Shown here in pieces: positions 19,801 through 27,393 of a stretch of 64,000 nt of DNA. The position numbers were made by a program, and so were the translations under genes. The stretch is from JAAYUD01 sp963676865 (GTDB taxonomy: Bacteria; Bacteroidota; Bacteroidia; Bacteroidales; Bacteroidaceae), in NCBI GenBank assembly GCA_963676865.2, contig CAXXSS010000004.1, positions 124,001-188,000 of the forward strand, given 5' to 3'. Every line of letters begins with the position of its first letter. Within the stretch, counting starts at the first letter, position 1. Below the pieces are notes generated by a model, which saw only the letters and a program-made list of their open reading frames with translations, was not told where the DNA came from and ran no database searches.

Positions 19801-20067
19801 ATAGGGGAAGATAATCATTTCACAGTAAAGACAAATCAAGAACTGGCTAAGAATTTGAAAGGAAAATTGCTACTGGTGACAGGAGAGTCTGATGAAAATG
19901 TAAATCCAGCCCAAACTTTACGTCTCGTGAATGAGTTAATTCTGGATAATAAAGATTTTGATATGTTGGTTTTGCCGGGACAATCTCATCATTATGATCC
20001 TGCTTATCAATCGTATTTTGAAAAGAAAAAACGTGATTATTTCACTCAATATTTGGTAAATCAATAA
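16864..20067 (+). CDS. Thioredoxin-like domain fused to S9 prolyl oligopeptidase
   Basis: A 1067-residue exported protein. After a signal peptide comes a thioredoxin-fold domain (about residues 35-140) with a CGPC redox motif at 62-65, then a helical linker to about 350, a beta-propeller like that of dipeptidyl peptidase IV (about 380-790), and an alpha/beta-hydrolase peptidase S9 domain. The catalytic triad is visible as Ser937 (GHSGG), Asp1010 (GESDENVNP) and His1042 (QSHHYDP). S9 enzymes release dipeptides or cleave after proline. The fusion is unusual and suggests that substrate disulfides are reduced before cleavage. It is the last gene of the operon. Confidence 0.88.
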   Translation: MREMRKIKRRYFVLCVLILSLCCSLKAQHREIAFEHTTLQEALKKAAAQNKILFVDCYTNFCGPCKAMAATVFKTDSVADFFNKTFVNLKLDMLSEDGKKYTAVYKVGAYPTFLLLDGAGKEIYKFVGGQPADKFMAQIRSGMNPKNHLLAMNKMYASGKYTDAFMQEYIKQKIKMFELKDAKNLAKQYIEKLPVERRSLPENWFLYSERYLIGMKAFDSNYLLEHWSDFLKPIGNNKVYNQIGALYRDITDNVLQGWYFRDFKSDPADFDYYAQRMASISTMPYQQDYLTMMDVCKALCLKDTVTVRQLLCEKLPDFCVENQQILFGAMSHILPPRGALLHDLAIKIVRSGKKSNLYNYLRSFLKPEEIYEGEKYDVPNLKTKIGSTSIIPFFHATKNIFWYWFEDSNDKTHYYAYDVRKGKYELYNEHIVDSLKHIIFPHDKYEPNVNYTPEFQGDTLLAKVTIKNKIYVYNDSSRTLIPSVPKEYQKITSGLSPDSIYKIIVENHNLWQEDMSTHQRKQLTFDGDKDYEYVLADLGWLSSSRYYITRNDSRNVRTLSVLYSAARPVPIVSTYKYELPGDTVVAMQQLFIGDVQKGVISKINVSKWRWQQLEILKVKDVADKVYFLRSKRTRDEAELCTADAVSGEVKIIVNEISKPYLNKELFRIQVENKGNDIFVWSDRTGWGHIYHYSATGKLLNPVTSGAWTAGRVLKVDNQNHRLYLYGYGREKGINPNYAFLYGVDFNGKHLKCLTPENASHNVSINPTIDLFVDNYSRIDTIPQVCVRSIDGKLLSTIERIDVSKLLSYGWKYPEQFTVKAADGVTNLYGIMWKPYDFDPNKKYPIVSQVYPGPFTETVWTDFTVFDRYNNTALAQRGIIVVCMGHRGGSPYRDKKYATYCYGNLRDYALADDKCGLEQLAKKYPFIDINRVGVFGHSGGAAMAVSAMCTYPDFYKVGVASSGNHDNTIYNRTWGETYQGIGEDNHFTVKTNQELAKNLKGKLLLVTGESDENVNPAQTLRLVNELILDNKDFDMLVLPGQSHHYDPAYQSYFEKKKRDYFTQYLVNQ

Positions 20068-20100
20068 ATTGAATATTTCTCTCTCTTAATTTAAACGGAG

Positions 20101-20131
20101 GAGGTCGTTGTGATAACGGCCTCTTTTTTTT
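20101..20131 (+). terminator. Rho-independent terminator of the SusCD/peptidase operon
   Basis: Stem GAGGTCGTT / AACGGCCTC with a five-base loop (one G-T pair) is followed by eight T residues, 33 bases after the stop of the S9 gene. Confidence 0.9.
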
Positions 20132-20368
20132 GGTGTGCTCCATATATTTTGACTCTTCTTCTTTAGCCAACTTCATTTAGTTGTTTAGCGTAAGAGACAC
20201 TATTGTTTAATATTGCTTTTCTGAAAATAAAGATGTTTTGAAAAGCAGAGGTTTATGATGTGAGTAATAGGGGCGTGCCTTTCGAATTGACTGTGTGTTG
20301 CGAGATACGATGTTGTCCTTTTTTGGTAATTCTTTTCTATTTTTACGAGACTACAATGAAAAAATATA

Positions 20369-20376
20369 TAAATTTG
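20369..20376 (+). promoter_or_regulatory. -7 element before ECF sigma 2
   Basis: TAAATTTG matches TAnnTTTG, 19 bases before the ATG at 20396. No TTTG is seen at the usual -33 distance, so this is a weak call. Confidence 0.35.
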
Positions 20377-20395
20377 TAGGTGTGAATGTCGATAG

Positions 20396-20977
20396 ATGAA
20401 TAATATAGATGAAAAAATATTGATAGAGGGAGTTAGAAGGGGGACCTATGAAAGTTTCTCGCAACTTTATAATAGATGGGTTTCTCAACTGTATCGATTT
20501 GTTTTTTCGCTCGTAAAATCGGAAGATGTGACACAGGATATTGTTCAGGAGAGTTTTGTGAAAATATGGTCTAACAGGGAGAACCTTCGTACGGGATATT
20601 CTTTTAAATCATATTTGTTTACCATATCGTATCATCTTATATTAAAAGAATGGCGATGCAAACTGGAACATCCGTTGATGGAAGATTACATGAATTATTG
20701 TAATAGCGAAAATCTCTCTACTGAACCTTATAATGAAGAACATATCGATTTCGATAGATTTCTTGAGAAACTTAAAAAGGCGAAAGAAAAATTGGCACCT
20801 CGGCAGCGGCAGATATTTGAAATGAATAAAGAAGAGAATATTTCTATATCCGAAATCGCAGCTTCGCTTTCAATTTCCGACCAATCGGTAAGAAATCAAC
20901 TTTCTGCTGCTCTTAAAATAGTCAGAAAAGAAATAGGTAATTATACTCTTTTGTTGGTCTTGTTTTGTCATCTGTAG
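20396..20977 (+). CDS. RNA polymerase ECF-type sigma-70 factor (second copy)
   Basis: A 193-residue ECF sigma factor. Region 2 includes SEDVTQDIVQESFVKIWSN (about residues 42-60), and region 4 includes LAPRQRQIFEMNKEENISIS and the helix-turn-helix SEIAASLSISDQSVRNQLS (about 158-176). The C-terminal tail is hydrophobic (LLLVLFCHL), as common in Bacteroidetes members. No anti-sigma or TonB gene follows; the next genes are convergent. It either serves the FecR/SusCD operon just upstream or is an orphan with remote targets. Confidence 0.9.
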   Translation: MNNIDEKILIEGVRRGTYESFSQLYNRWVSQLYRFVFSLVKSEDVTQDIVQESFVKIWSNRENLRTGYSFKSYLFTISYHLILKEWRCKLEHPLMEDYMNYCNSENLSTEPYNEEHIDFDRFLEKLKKAKEKLAPRQRQIFEMNKEENISISEIAASLSISDQSVRNQLSAALKIVRKEIGNYTLLLVLFCHL

Positions 20978-21109
20978 TATGTCGTTTATCTATAATAAAT
21001 TTGTTTGTACATCCTATTATTCTCTCTTTTTTTTACTTTTTGTATGGGTAGCTGAGATTGTATGATTTCTTTGATTTCGCCCTTGCTTTGGGGTCTGGAA
21101 GAATCAACC

Positions 21110-21215
21110 GTATGTCGCAGCGATAACTAACGTATGTCGCAGAAGAAACTAACGTTAGTTATCATGACAACATCCGTTAGTTACCGCAGTAACTTCCGTT
21201 AGTTATTGCTGCGAC
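21110..21215. repeat. 22-bp-period array B (five units)
   Basis: Five units start at 21110, 21132, 21154, 21176 and 21198, exactly 22 bases apart. Each is GT-N14-AC followed by four bases. Units 1 and 2 begin GTATGTCGCAG; units 3, 4 and 5 begin GTTAGTTA. The right halves carry the same words inverted (GATAACTAAC, CTGCGACATAC). The outer 24 bases on each side (21109-21132 and 21197-21220) are reverse complements with one mismatch, so the array can fold into a long cruciform or hairpin. The words differ from array A, but period and GT...AC frame are the same. Confidence 0.88.
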
Positions 21216-21340
21216 ATACGTCTGTTTTTTTGAAACTGTACTTACATTAACAATATCTCTCCGATTTGATAATCTGTCTTTTGAATAGTTCTTTACAAAT
21301 CGTTTGACTCATTAACTTAATGAGATGTTACGGGAAATTT

Positions 21341-21385
21341 AAAAACAAAACGAGGTACGACAATATCGCACCTCGTTTTGTTTTT
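21341..21385. terminator. Bidirectional terminator after flxA
   Basis: A 16-bp perfect stem (AAAAACAAAACGAGGT at 21341-21356 with its complement at 21370-21385) with a 13-base loop. The A-run and T-run at the two sides allow termination in both directions. It lies 18 bases beyond the flxA stop on the minus strand. Confidence 0.88.
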
Positions 21386-21403
21386 GTACAGCTTTCTATA
21401 ATA

Positions 21404-22240
21404 TTAGAATTCGGGTGCCATATCGTTGAGCTGCACTTTAGAAAAAACCGGGCCGTCTTTGCAAACATACATTTTGCCAACATTGCAGCGACCGCACTTT
21501 CCTACGCCACACTTCATTCTATTTTCGAGTGTCGTGTAAATATTCTCATCTTTAAACCCATGCTTTTCGAGTACGGGGAATGTGAACTTTATCATGATAG
21601 GAGGGCCACATACAACGGCTATGGTATTGTCGCTATTTGGGGCTACACTATCCAACACATTAGGAACAAAACCTACTTCTCCTTTCCAATCGGGTGTTTC
21701 ACCACCGGGATCGACAGTGGTTACAAGTTTGACATCCGAGCGTTGGTTCCATTCTTCTAGCTCTTCCTTGTATACAAGGTCTGCCACAGATTTGGCTCCA
21801 TAAACAATAGTCACATCGCCGAATTGATCTCGCAAGTCAAGTACATTGTCTATCACACAACGCATAGGGGGAAGCGCAATACCTCCGGCTACAAAAAGTA
21901 TATTTTTACCTTTCCATTCTTCTATGGGGAATGAATTGCCAAATGGACCACGAAATCCCATTGTCTGACCTTCTTCAAGGCGGTTAAGGCCGGAAGTCAC
22001 ACGTCCTGCATGGCGAAAAGTGCATTCTACGTAATCTTTTCTTGTCGGAGCGGAAGCAATACAAAAAGTACACTCGCCTTCGCCAAAAGCCGAGTATTCG
22101 GCGAAGTTGCCTGCTCGAAATTGAAAAGCTTTTCCTTCTTCTTCATTTTGAAATTTAAGGCGGAAAGTCTTTACTCCAGGGGCTTCAACGGTAATTTTAT
22201 CGATTACCATGATATGTGGTAAATAAATATTCTCATTCAT
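21404..22240 (-). CDS. flxA: FlxA-like FAD/NAD(P)-binding oxidoreductase subunit
   Basis: A 278-residue ferredoxin-reductase-type protein, AsrB/PyrK-like. An FAD-binding beta-barrel is at about residues 10-100 (RAGNFAEYSAFGEGE), an NAD-binding region with ILFVAGGIALPPMR near 112, and a C-terminal 2Fe-2S motif CGVGKCGRCNVGKMYVC. It would take electrons from NADH. Last gene of the hdrCBA-flxDCBA operon; its start overlaps the flxB stop by eight bases. Gene names follow the Desulfovibrio FlxABCD-HdrABC complex by order and domain content. Confidence 0.85.
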   Translation of the reverse strand: MNENIYLPHIMVIDKITVEAPGVKTFRLKFQNEEEGKAFQFRAGNFAEYSAFGEGECTFCIASAPTRKDYVECTFRHAGRVTSGLNRLEEGQTMGFRGPFGNSFPIEEWKGKNILFVAGGIALPPMRCVIDNVLDLRDQFGDVTIVYGAKSVADLVYKEELEEWNQRSDVKLVTTVDPGGETPDWKGEVGFVPNVLDSVAPNSDNTIAVVCGPPIMIKFTFPVLEKHGFKDENIYTTLENRMKCGVGKCGRCNVGKMYVCKDGPVFSKVQLNDMAPEF

Positions 22241-23255
22241 GATTTGAGTTGGCTATGGAGATTAAATGTTCTTGTAAATTCATATCGACGGGACAAGCTC
22301 TTGAACAACGGCCGCAGCCGGTACAGCCATATACGCCAAGCCGTTCGGGCATATAAGAAAATTTGTGCAAAATTCGTTGTCTCCACCGAGTGGCTTGGGT
22401 AGGACGAGGATTGTAGCCTGATGTATGCTGCGTGAAAAGAGAAAATCCGCAAGCGTCCCAACAGCGTAAACGTCTGCCGTGACTGCCATGGGCGTCTTCC
22501 TGAATATCAAAACAAGCGCATGTGGGGCATACGAATGCACAAGCACCGCAACCAAGACAGCGTGCCGACTGGCGTTTCCATACCGGACTGTCGAAAGCTT
22601 TTGATACATGCTCTTTGATTTCTTCTTTAGTAAACCGAACTGGTATCTTGGCCAATACCGATTCTTTATCAACTTCTTCAGATAACGGTTGAAAAACATC
22701 CGATGATAGTGTTACCAGCTTTTCACCTTTTTCTGTCATAACTTCTACTAAAGCATCGGTTGCGTTCAACATTGTGAGTTGTATATCACTGCCTTCTGTA
22801 TTGCCGGGACCTCCACCAACCGAAGTGCAGAAACAACACTCATCACTTTGGCTACAGGCAAAAGTAATAATTGTAAGTTTGTTGCGTCGCTCGTCATAGA
22901 TGTTGTCTTTGTAGTCCCAATCAAAAATGGCCGAAAGAGGGGAAAATCCCATTGCATCGCATGAACGTGCATGCCATAAAACGGTTTCCGGATATTTGTC
23001 GAAAGAATCTTCTGTCAGTATCGTGTCTTTTCCGCTTTTCTGATATTTAAATAAGGTCTCTACTGGAGGGAAAGCGGCCGCTTTAGCCGAAACGGTAGTT
23101 GTGAGACTCTTATTATCTACCTCTTCGGGAGATTTTATTCTTCTGAATTCTGTTTTTGTTCCCGATGATACAGGTGCTAAAACGCGAGGCACAGATTCAA
23201 TGATTCGCTTTAGCCATGTATCTATCTGCTCTGTTTTGATAATATATTTTTTCAT
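22233..23255 (-). CDS. flxB: FlxB-like 4Fe-4S protein (AsrA-like)
   Basis: A 340-residue iron-sulfur protein. It has a conserved CCFCTSVGGGPG segment near residue 148, followed by two ferredoxin-type motifs, CLGCGACAFVCPTCAC near 235 and CTGCGRCSRACPVDMN near 315, as in anaerobic sulfite reductase subunit A and FlxB. It would pass electrons between FlxA and the other clusters. The open frame extends 70 codons further upstream, but that part overlaps flxC; ATG 23255, eight bases after the flxC stop, is the sensible start. Confidence 0.85.
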   Translation of the reverse strand: MKKYIIKTEQIDTWLKRIIESVPRVLAPVSSGTKTEFRRIKSPEEVDNKSLTTTVSAKAAAFPPVETLFKYQKSGKDTILTEDSFDKYPETVLWHARSCDAMGFSPLSAIFDWDYKDNIYDERRNKLTIITFACSQSDECCFCTSVGGGPGNTEGSDIQLTMLNATDALVEVMTEKGEKLVTLSSDVFQPLSEEVDKESVLAKIPVRFTKEEIKEHVSKAFDSPVWKRQSARCLGCGACAFVCPTCACFDIQEDAHGSHGRRLRCWDACGFSLFTQHTSGYNPRPTQATRWRQRILHKFSYMPERLGVYGCTGCGRCSRACPVDMNLQEHLISIANSNHE

Positions 23256-23263
23256 AACCTCTA

Positions 23264-24049
23264 TCAATGAATAAAGTTCTCTTTGTCGCTCGGATTGAAA
23301 GTAGACAGCACATTGCCGCCTTCTCCTTCTCCCAACATTTCTTTGATGTCTGTTGACATCTTTTGTGTAAGGATTCCTATCGGTAAATCTAATGGACAGG
23401 CTTTGGCACAAGCGCCGCAACCGGTGCAACGTCCCGACATATGCATCACACGATTGATTTGCCATTCAATATTGCTTAATGTCGACTTCCATGGGTCTAG
23501 CCATTGGGGGCAATTCACCTCGCTGATGCAGCGGTTGCAATAGCACAATGGGCAAGCGGCTCTACAAGCATAGCAACGAATACATTTGTCTAATTCGGAT
23601 TTCCAATAGGCCCAGCGTTCTTCGCTGCTCATTTTGTCTATCTTTTCCACTATAGCCGTCACTACGGGATCGGTTGTGGGGGCATTTTCTGTGCAAAATT
23701 TTTCCATCTCTTCAAAAGAGGTCAGCTCTGTTACGTCTCCGTCTTTGCCGACAGTTAGTACGATGAGGTTCTCTTTTTTGATTTGGTTTTCTTTGTTCAG
23801 CTGTATGATACTCGCTACCTCTTTGTATGTTGCGACAATGGCAATTTTGTCGTCACCGGTCAATTCTTTTTTGGTTAGATAGACAGCATTATTAGTGCTA
23901 CAATCATCACTATATATGAGCCTCTCCGTATCTTCGGGCTTTTCGCAGAACAAAGGGCGTACTTTATTATTGCCCTGTTCGAATCCTATGATGAGTTTCA
24001 CGATACCTTCTTTAAGAAGGTCGGTCGCTTTTTCTTGCAATTTATTCAT
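23264..24049 (-). CDS. flxC: FlxC-like 4Fe-4S dicluster protein
   Basis: A 261-residue protein with an N-terminal region resembling the coenzyme F420 hydrogenase/Flx type (residues 1-140) and two cysteine motifs: CIRCYACRAACPLCYC near 167 and CTGCGACAKACPLDLP near 210. These should bind two 4Fe-4S clusters. The gene overlaps the flxD stop by eight bases, showing tight coupling in the operon. Confidence 0.82.
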   Translation of the reverse strand: MNKLQEKATDLLKEGIVKLIIGFEQGNNKVRPLFCEKPEDTERLIYSDDCSTNNAVYLTKKELTGDDKIAIVATYKEVASIIQLNKENQIKKENLIVLTVGKDGDVTELTSFEEMEKFCTENAPTTDPVVTAIVEKIDKMSSEERWAYWKSELDKCIRCYACRAACPLCYCNRCISEVNCPQWLDPWKSTLSNIEWQINRVMHMSGRCTGCGACAKACPLDLPIGILTQKMSTDIKEMLGEGEGGNVLSTFNPSDKENFIH

Positions 24050-24509
24050 GACTATCAGCCTCCTCGTCTAAATAGTTCGCTACTTTTTTATATTCAGTAT
24101 ACGGACCTAGTTCTCTAATCTCTTTCACAGTATCGTTCACTACATCCGCCCATTTGGCACCCTCGGCAGCAGATACCCAAGAGAAGCGAATACGGCGTAC
24201 GTCGATACCTAAGAAATTGAGCATATTGCGAAATACAATCCATCGGCGGCGTGCATGGAAATTACCACTTGTGTAATGGCAGTCGTTAGGGTGGCAGCCA
24301 GATACAATAATACCGTCGGCTCCACCGGCAAAAGCTTTCAAGAGCAACATGAAGTCTATTCGGCCGGTACATGGGAAACGTACTATTTCTACATTCGTCG
24401 CATACTTTATGCGGCTTGTTCCTGTTAAATCGGCTCCGGCATAAGTACACCAGTTGCAGACAAAGGCAATAATACGCGGTTCAAAATTATTATTAGATTC
24501 TTCCATCAT
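24042..24509 (-). CDS. flxD: FlxD/MvhD-like 2Fe-2S electron-transfer subunit
   Basis: A 155-residue protein of the MvhD/FlpD family, the adaptor that brings electrons to HdrA. The signature cysteines are in CNWCTYAGADL (residues 18-28) and in FPCTGRID and GCHPNDCHY (about 46-83). It starts nine bases after the HdrA stop. No MvhAG hydrogenase genes are present; the Flx subunits take their place. Confidence 0.9.
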   Translation of the reverse strand: MMEESNNNFEPRIIAFVCNWCTYAGADLTGTSRIKYATNVEIVRFPCTGRIDFMLLLKAFAGGADGIIVSGCHPNDCHYTSGNFHARRRWIVFRNMLNFLGIDVRRIRFSWVSAAEGAKWADVVNDTVKEIRELGPYTEYKKVANYLDEEADSHE

Positions 24510-24518
24510 ACTTTCTGA

Positions 24519-26522
24519 TTAATGATTCAACAGTGCCATTACTTCGGTATACATTTCTTCGTTGGTATATCCTTCGAGGTCTATCGATTTGGAGCGGCAG
24601 AATGAAACACAAGTGCCACAACCTTGGCAAAGTCCCGGATTGATTTTGGCAATCGTTTTGATAATTGCTCCCGTTCTTCTGTCTTTTATTTCTTCATGTT
24701 CAATAGCATGGTAAGGGCATATTGTTTCGCACATGAAACATCCTACACATGTGCTGAATAGTGGAGGAGCACAACGGTTGACAACTGCGACTACAGGTTC
24801 TCTTACTAAATTTTCTTGCGAGAGAAGTGACACAACCTTTACTGCGGCGCCCGAAGCGGCAGCTACCGTTTCTGGAATATCCTTGGGGGCTTGACAAGCA
24901 CCGGCTAGGAATATGCCGGCTGTGTTTGTTTCTACCGGTTTCAATTTGGGATGAGCCTCTGCAAAGAAGTGGTAAGGGTCGTATGAAATGTGCATTTTCT
25001 GTGCCAGTTCTTCGGCTCCCTTGCTGGCAACGCCTGCTGTGGCGAGGACTACCATATCTGCTTCTATTTCTACAGGTTCGGCACCAAGTAATGTATCTAC
25101 ACCTTTCACAATAAGTTTTCCGTCTTTTTCATAAACTCGAGCCACACGCCCACGTACATAGTTTACGTGGTCTTCTTCAACGGCACGTCTGACAAACTCT
25201 TCGTAGTTTTTGCCAGCGGCACGTATATCCATATAGAATACGGTTGAATTTCCATCATGTACTTTATGCTGATAGAGCATGGCGTGTTTGGCCGTGTACA
25301 TACAACAGATCTTTGAGCAATAAGGTATACCTTTGGCCGGATCGCGCGAACCACAGCATGCTATAAATACAACCTTTTGAGGAATCTTTCCATCCGAAGG
25401 ACGACGTATTTCTCCAAGGGTAGGACCGGAGGCAGAAGCAAGGCGCTCAAATTGTAATCCTGTGATAACATCTTTGTATTTGCCATAGCCGTACTCGGGA
25501 AAGAAGTCTGTTTTCAGTACGTTGAATCCTGTAGTAACAACTACTGCACCAACTTCTATCGTCATTGATTCATCGGGCTTATCGTATTCTATTGCTCCGG
25601 TAGGGCAAGATTTAGAACAAATCTTGCATTTACCTTTTTGATAGTACAAACAATGTTCTTTATCTATAACCGGCTTATTGGGTACAGCCTGAGGGAAGGG
25701 TACATATATGGCAGTGCGCATACCCAATCCTTCATTGAATTCGCTCGGTATCTTTTTGTTGGGACATTTTGTTGTACAAAGTCCGCAACCTGTACATTTG
25801 GAATAGTCTATACTTTTTGCCTTCAGCCTGATAGTCGCTTTGAAATTGCCTACGAAGCCTTCCAGCTTTTCGAGTTCGGCATAAGTGTATAAGGTAATAT
25901 TTGGATGTTGCGCCACTTCTACCATTCTGGGGGTAAGGATGCATTGTGAACAGTCGAGAGTAGGGAACGTCTCTGACAACTGTGACATGTGTCCACCAAT
26001 AGAAGGACTCTTTTCTATCATGATGACTTTCTGTCCACAATTGGCTATATCGAGTGCACTTTGAATACCTGCAATACCTCCTCCGATGACCAACGCACAC
26101 TTTGTTACAGGTACTTTAATTGTATTAAGCGGTTTGTTTCGCTGTACTTTCGATACTAATCCTGTTACGATTTGGATTGCTTTTCGGGTAGTAGCTTCAC
26201 CCTTTTCATGTACCCATGATACATGTTCTCTGAGGTTGGCTATTTCGCACATATAAGGATTAAGTCCTGCCTCGGCACACGTCTTACGAAAAGTGGCTTC
26301 GTGCATACGTGGAGAGCATGAGCCTACTACAACTCCATCGAGATGACGCTCTTTGATTGCATTTTTTATAAGCGTTTGTCCCGGGTCGGAACACATATAT
26401 TTATAATCAGTTGCAAATTCTACACCTTCCAATTTGCCTGTCTCTTGTGCCACGCGTTCACAGTCTACTGTTGCACTGATGTTTTCACCGCAATGACAAA
26501 TAAAAACTCCTATTCTTGACAT
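24519..26522 (-). CDS. hdrA: HdrA: flavin-bifurcating heterodisulfide reductase subunit A
   Basis: A 667-residue iron-sulfur flavoprotein. It has the N-terminal GVFICHCGENIS motif, an FAD-binding fold with VIGGGIAGIQSALDIANCG near residue 149, the HdrA signature CSQCILTPRMVEVAQHP near 195, and four ferredoxin-like cysteine groups: CTGCGLCTTKCP, CKICSKSCP, CVGCFMCETICP and CQGCGTCVSFC. In known complexes its FAD splits electron pairs between ferredoxin and a disulfide. The length is close to that of bacterial and methanogen HdrA. Confidence 0.93.
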   Translation of the reverse strand: MSRIGVFICHCGENISATVDCERVAQETGKLEGVEFATDYKYMCSDPGQTLIKNAIKERHLDGVVVGSCSPRMHEATFRKTCAEAGLNPYMCEIANLREHVSWVHEKGEATTRKAIQIVTGLVSKVQRNKPLNTIKVPVTKCALVIGGGIAGIQSALDIANCGQKVIMIEKSPSIGGHMSQLSETFPTLDCSQCILTPRMVEVAQHPNITLYTYAELEKLEGFVGNFKATIRLKAKSIDYSKCTGCGLCTTKCPNKKIPSEFNEGLGMRTAIYVPFPQAVPNKPVIDKEHCLYYQKGKCKICSKSCPTGAIEYDKPDESMTIEVGAVVVTTGFNVLKTDFFPEYGYGKYKDVITGLQFERLASASGPTLGEIRRPSDGKIPQKVVFIACCGSRDPAKGIPYCSKICCMYTAKHAMLYQHKVHDGNSTVFYMDIRAAGKNYEEFVRRAVEEDHVNYVRGRVARVYEKDGKLIVKGVDTLLGAEPVEIEADMVVLATAGVASKGAEELAQKMHISYDPYHFFAEAHPKLKPVETNTAGIFLAGACQAPKDIPETVAAASGAAVKVVSLLSQENLVREPVVAVVNRCAPPLFSTCVGCFMCETICPYHAIEHEEIKDRRTGAIIKTIAKINPGLCQGCGTCVSFCRSKSIDLEGYTNEEMYTEVMALLNH

Positions 26523-26537
26523 GTTTGTGATGCTTTT

Positions 26538-27383
26538 TTAGAGGGTAGTTACTTTGACGAAGTGACGTTGCAAACCTAGTTTGGATGGATCAGCTCCGAT
26601 AGCCAATCCAATAGCTTGGGTAAGGTAGATTACTGGGACCGTCATATCTTCTTTTAAATATTTATTAATCTCTGAACGACGCATATCCAAATTGGAATGA
26701 CACATGGGACAAGCTACGATAATGCTTTCTGCTCCACGATCTGCAGCATCCTTTACAATATTGCCAGATAGCTTTGCTACCAAATCCGTGCGCGAAACAG
26801 ACAATCCGGCTCCGCAACATTCAGTCTTAAATCCCCATTCAATAGGGCTTGCACCTATCATATTCATTAATTCGTCCATAGAAGTAGGGTCTTCTACTCT
26901 GTCGAATTTTAATATTTTGTGAGGACGTACTAATAGACATCCGTAGTAGCAGGCTACTTTATAATTGAAAGGCTTTACTATTTTTTCAGTAAGCTTCTCT
27001 TTTATATATTGGTCGATAAATTGTACCACGTTGAGTATCTTAACAGTTCCTTCGTATGGCATATCGATCGTATCTGTTATTTTTTTCTTGAGTTCTTTGT
27101 CTTGTACCAGTTCATATTGTGTCACCGACAGACGATTAAAGCATGATGCGCATGGCACAACAATTTCTTTCAACCCTTGTTTTTCCGCAAGAGCCAATAT
27201 TCGGGCTGGAAGAGCCAATGACAAATCTTTGTTGACGGAATGGGCAGCCGTAGCGCCACAACAATTCCAATCTTCAATATCTACCAGTTCTATATCAAAA
27301 AATGGAGCCAATGCCTTTACCGATTCGTTATATTCTCGAGATGTTCCCTGTAATGAACATCCCGGATAAAAACCTAATTTCAT
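26538..27383 (-). CDS. hdrB: HdrB: CCG-domain heterodisulfide reductase subunit B
   Basis: A 281-residue protein with two CCG domains, the site of the unusual 4Fe-4S clusters that reduce the disulfide. The first set is YPGCSL, WNCCGAT and CASC; the second is YYGCLLVRP, TECCGAG and CPMC. Both CCG motifs are intact, so catalysis is expected. It lies between hdrC (10-base gap) and hdrA. The physiological disulfide in this organism is unknown. Confidence 0.92.
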   Translation of the reverse strand: MKLGFYPGCSLQGTSREYNESVKALAPFFDIELVDIEDWNCCGATAAHSVNKDLSLALPARILALAEKQGLKEIVVPCASCFNRLSVTQYELVQDKELKKKITDTIDMPYEGTVKILNVVQFIDQYIKEKLTEKIVKPFNYKVACYYGCLLVRPHKILKFDRVEDPTSMDELMNMIGASPIEWGFKTECCGAGLSVSRTDLVAKLSGNIVKDAADRGAESIIVACPMCHSNLDMRRSEINKYLKEDMTVPVIYLTQAIGLAIGADPSKLGLQRHFVKVTTL

Positions 27384-27393
27384 ACAGTGCTGA

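Larger units (their letters stand above)
20068..20395. other. Spacer holding the uptake-operon terminator and sigma 2 promoter region
   Basis: 328 bases without a gene. It contains the rho-independent terminator at 20101-20131 and a -7-like element at 20369-20376. Nothing else was recognised between them. Confidence 0.6.
20978..21403. other. Convergent spacer with repeat array B and a bidirectional terminator
   Basis: 426 bases between two converging genes. It holds the five-unit 22-bp-period array at 21110-21215 and the perfect stem at 21341-21385. No gene was recognised. Confidence 0.65.

Noticed and set aside
21320..21760. 146-codon plus-strand frame overlapping flxA
   Set aside because: It lies mostly antisense to the well-supported flxA and begins inside the terminator; no recognisable motif.
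22280..22699. 139-codon minus-strand frame inside flxB
   Set aside because: It is in another frame of the same strand as flxB, which has the cysteine motifs and operon spacing.
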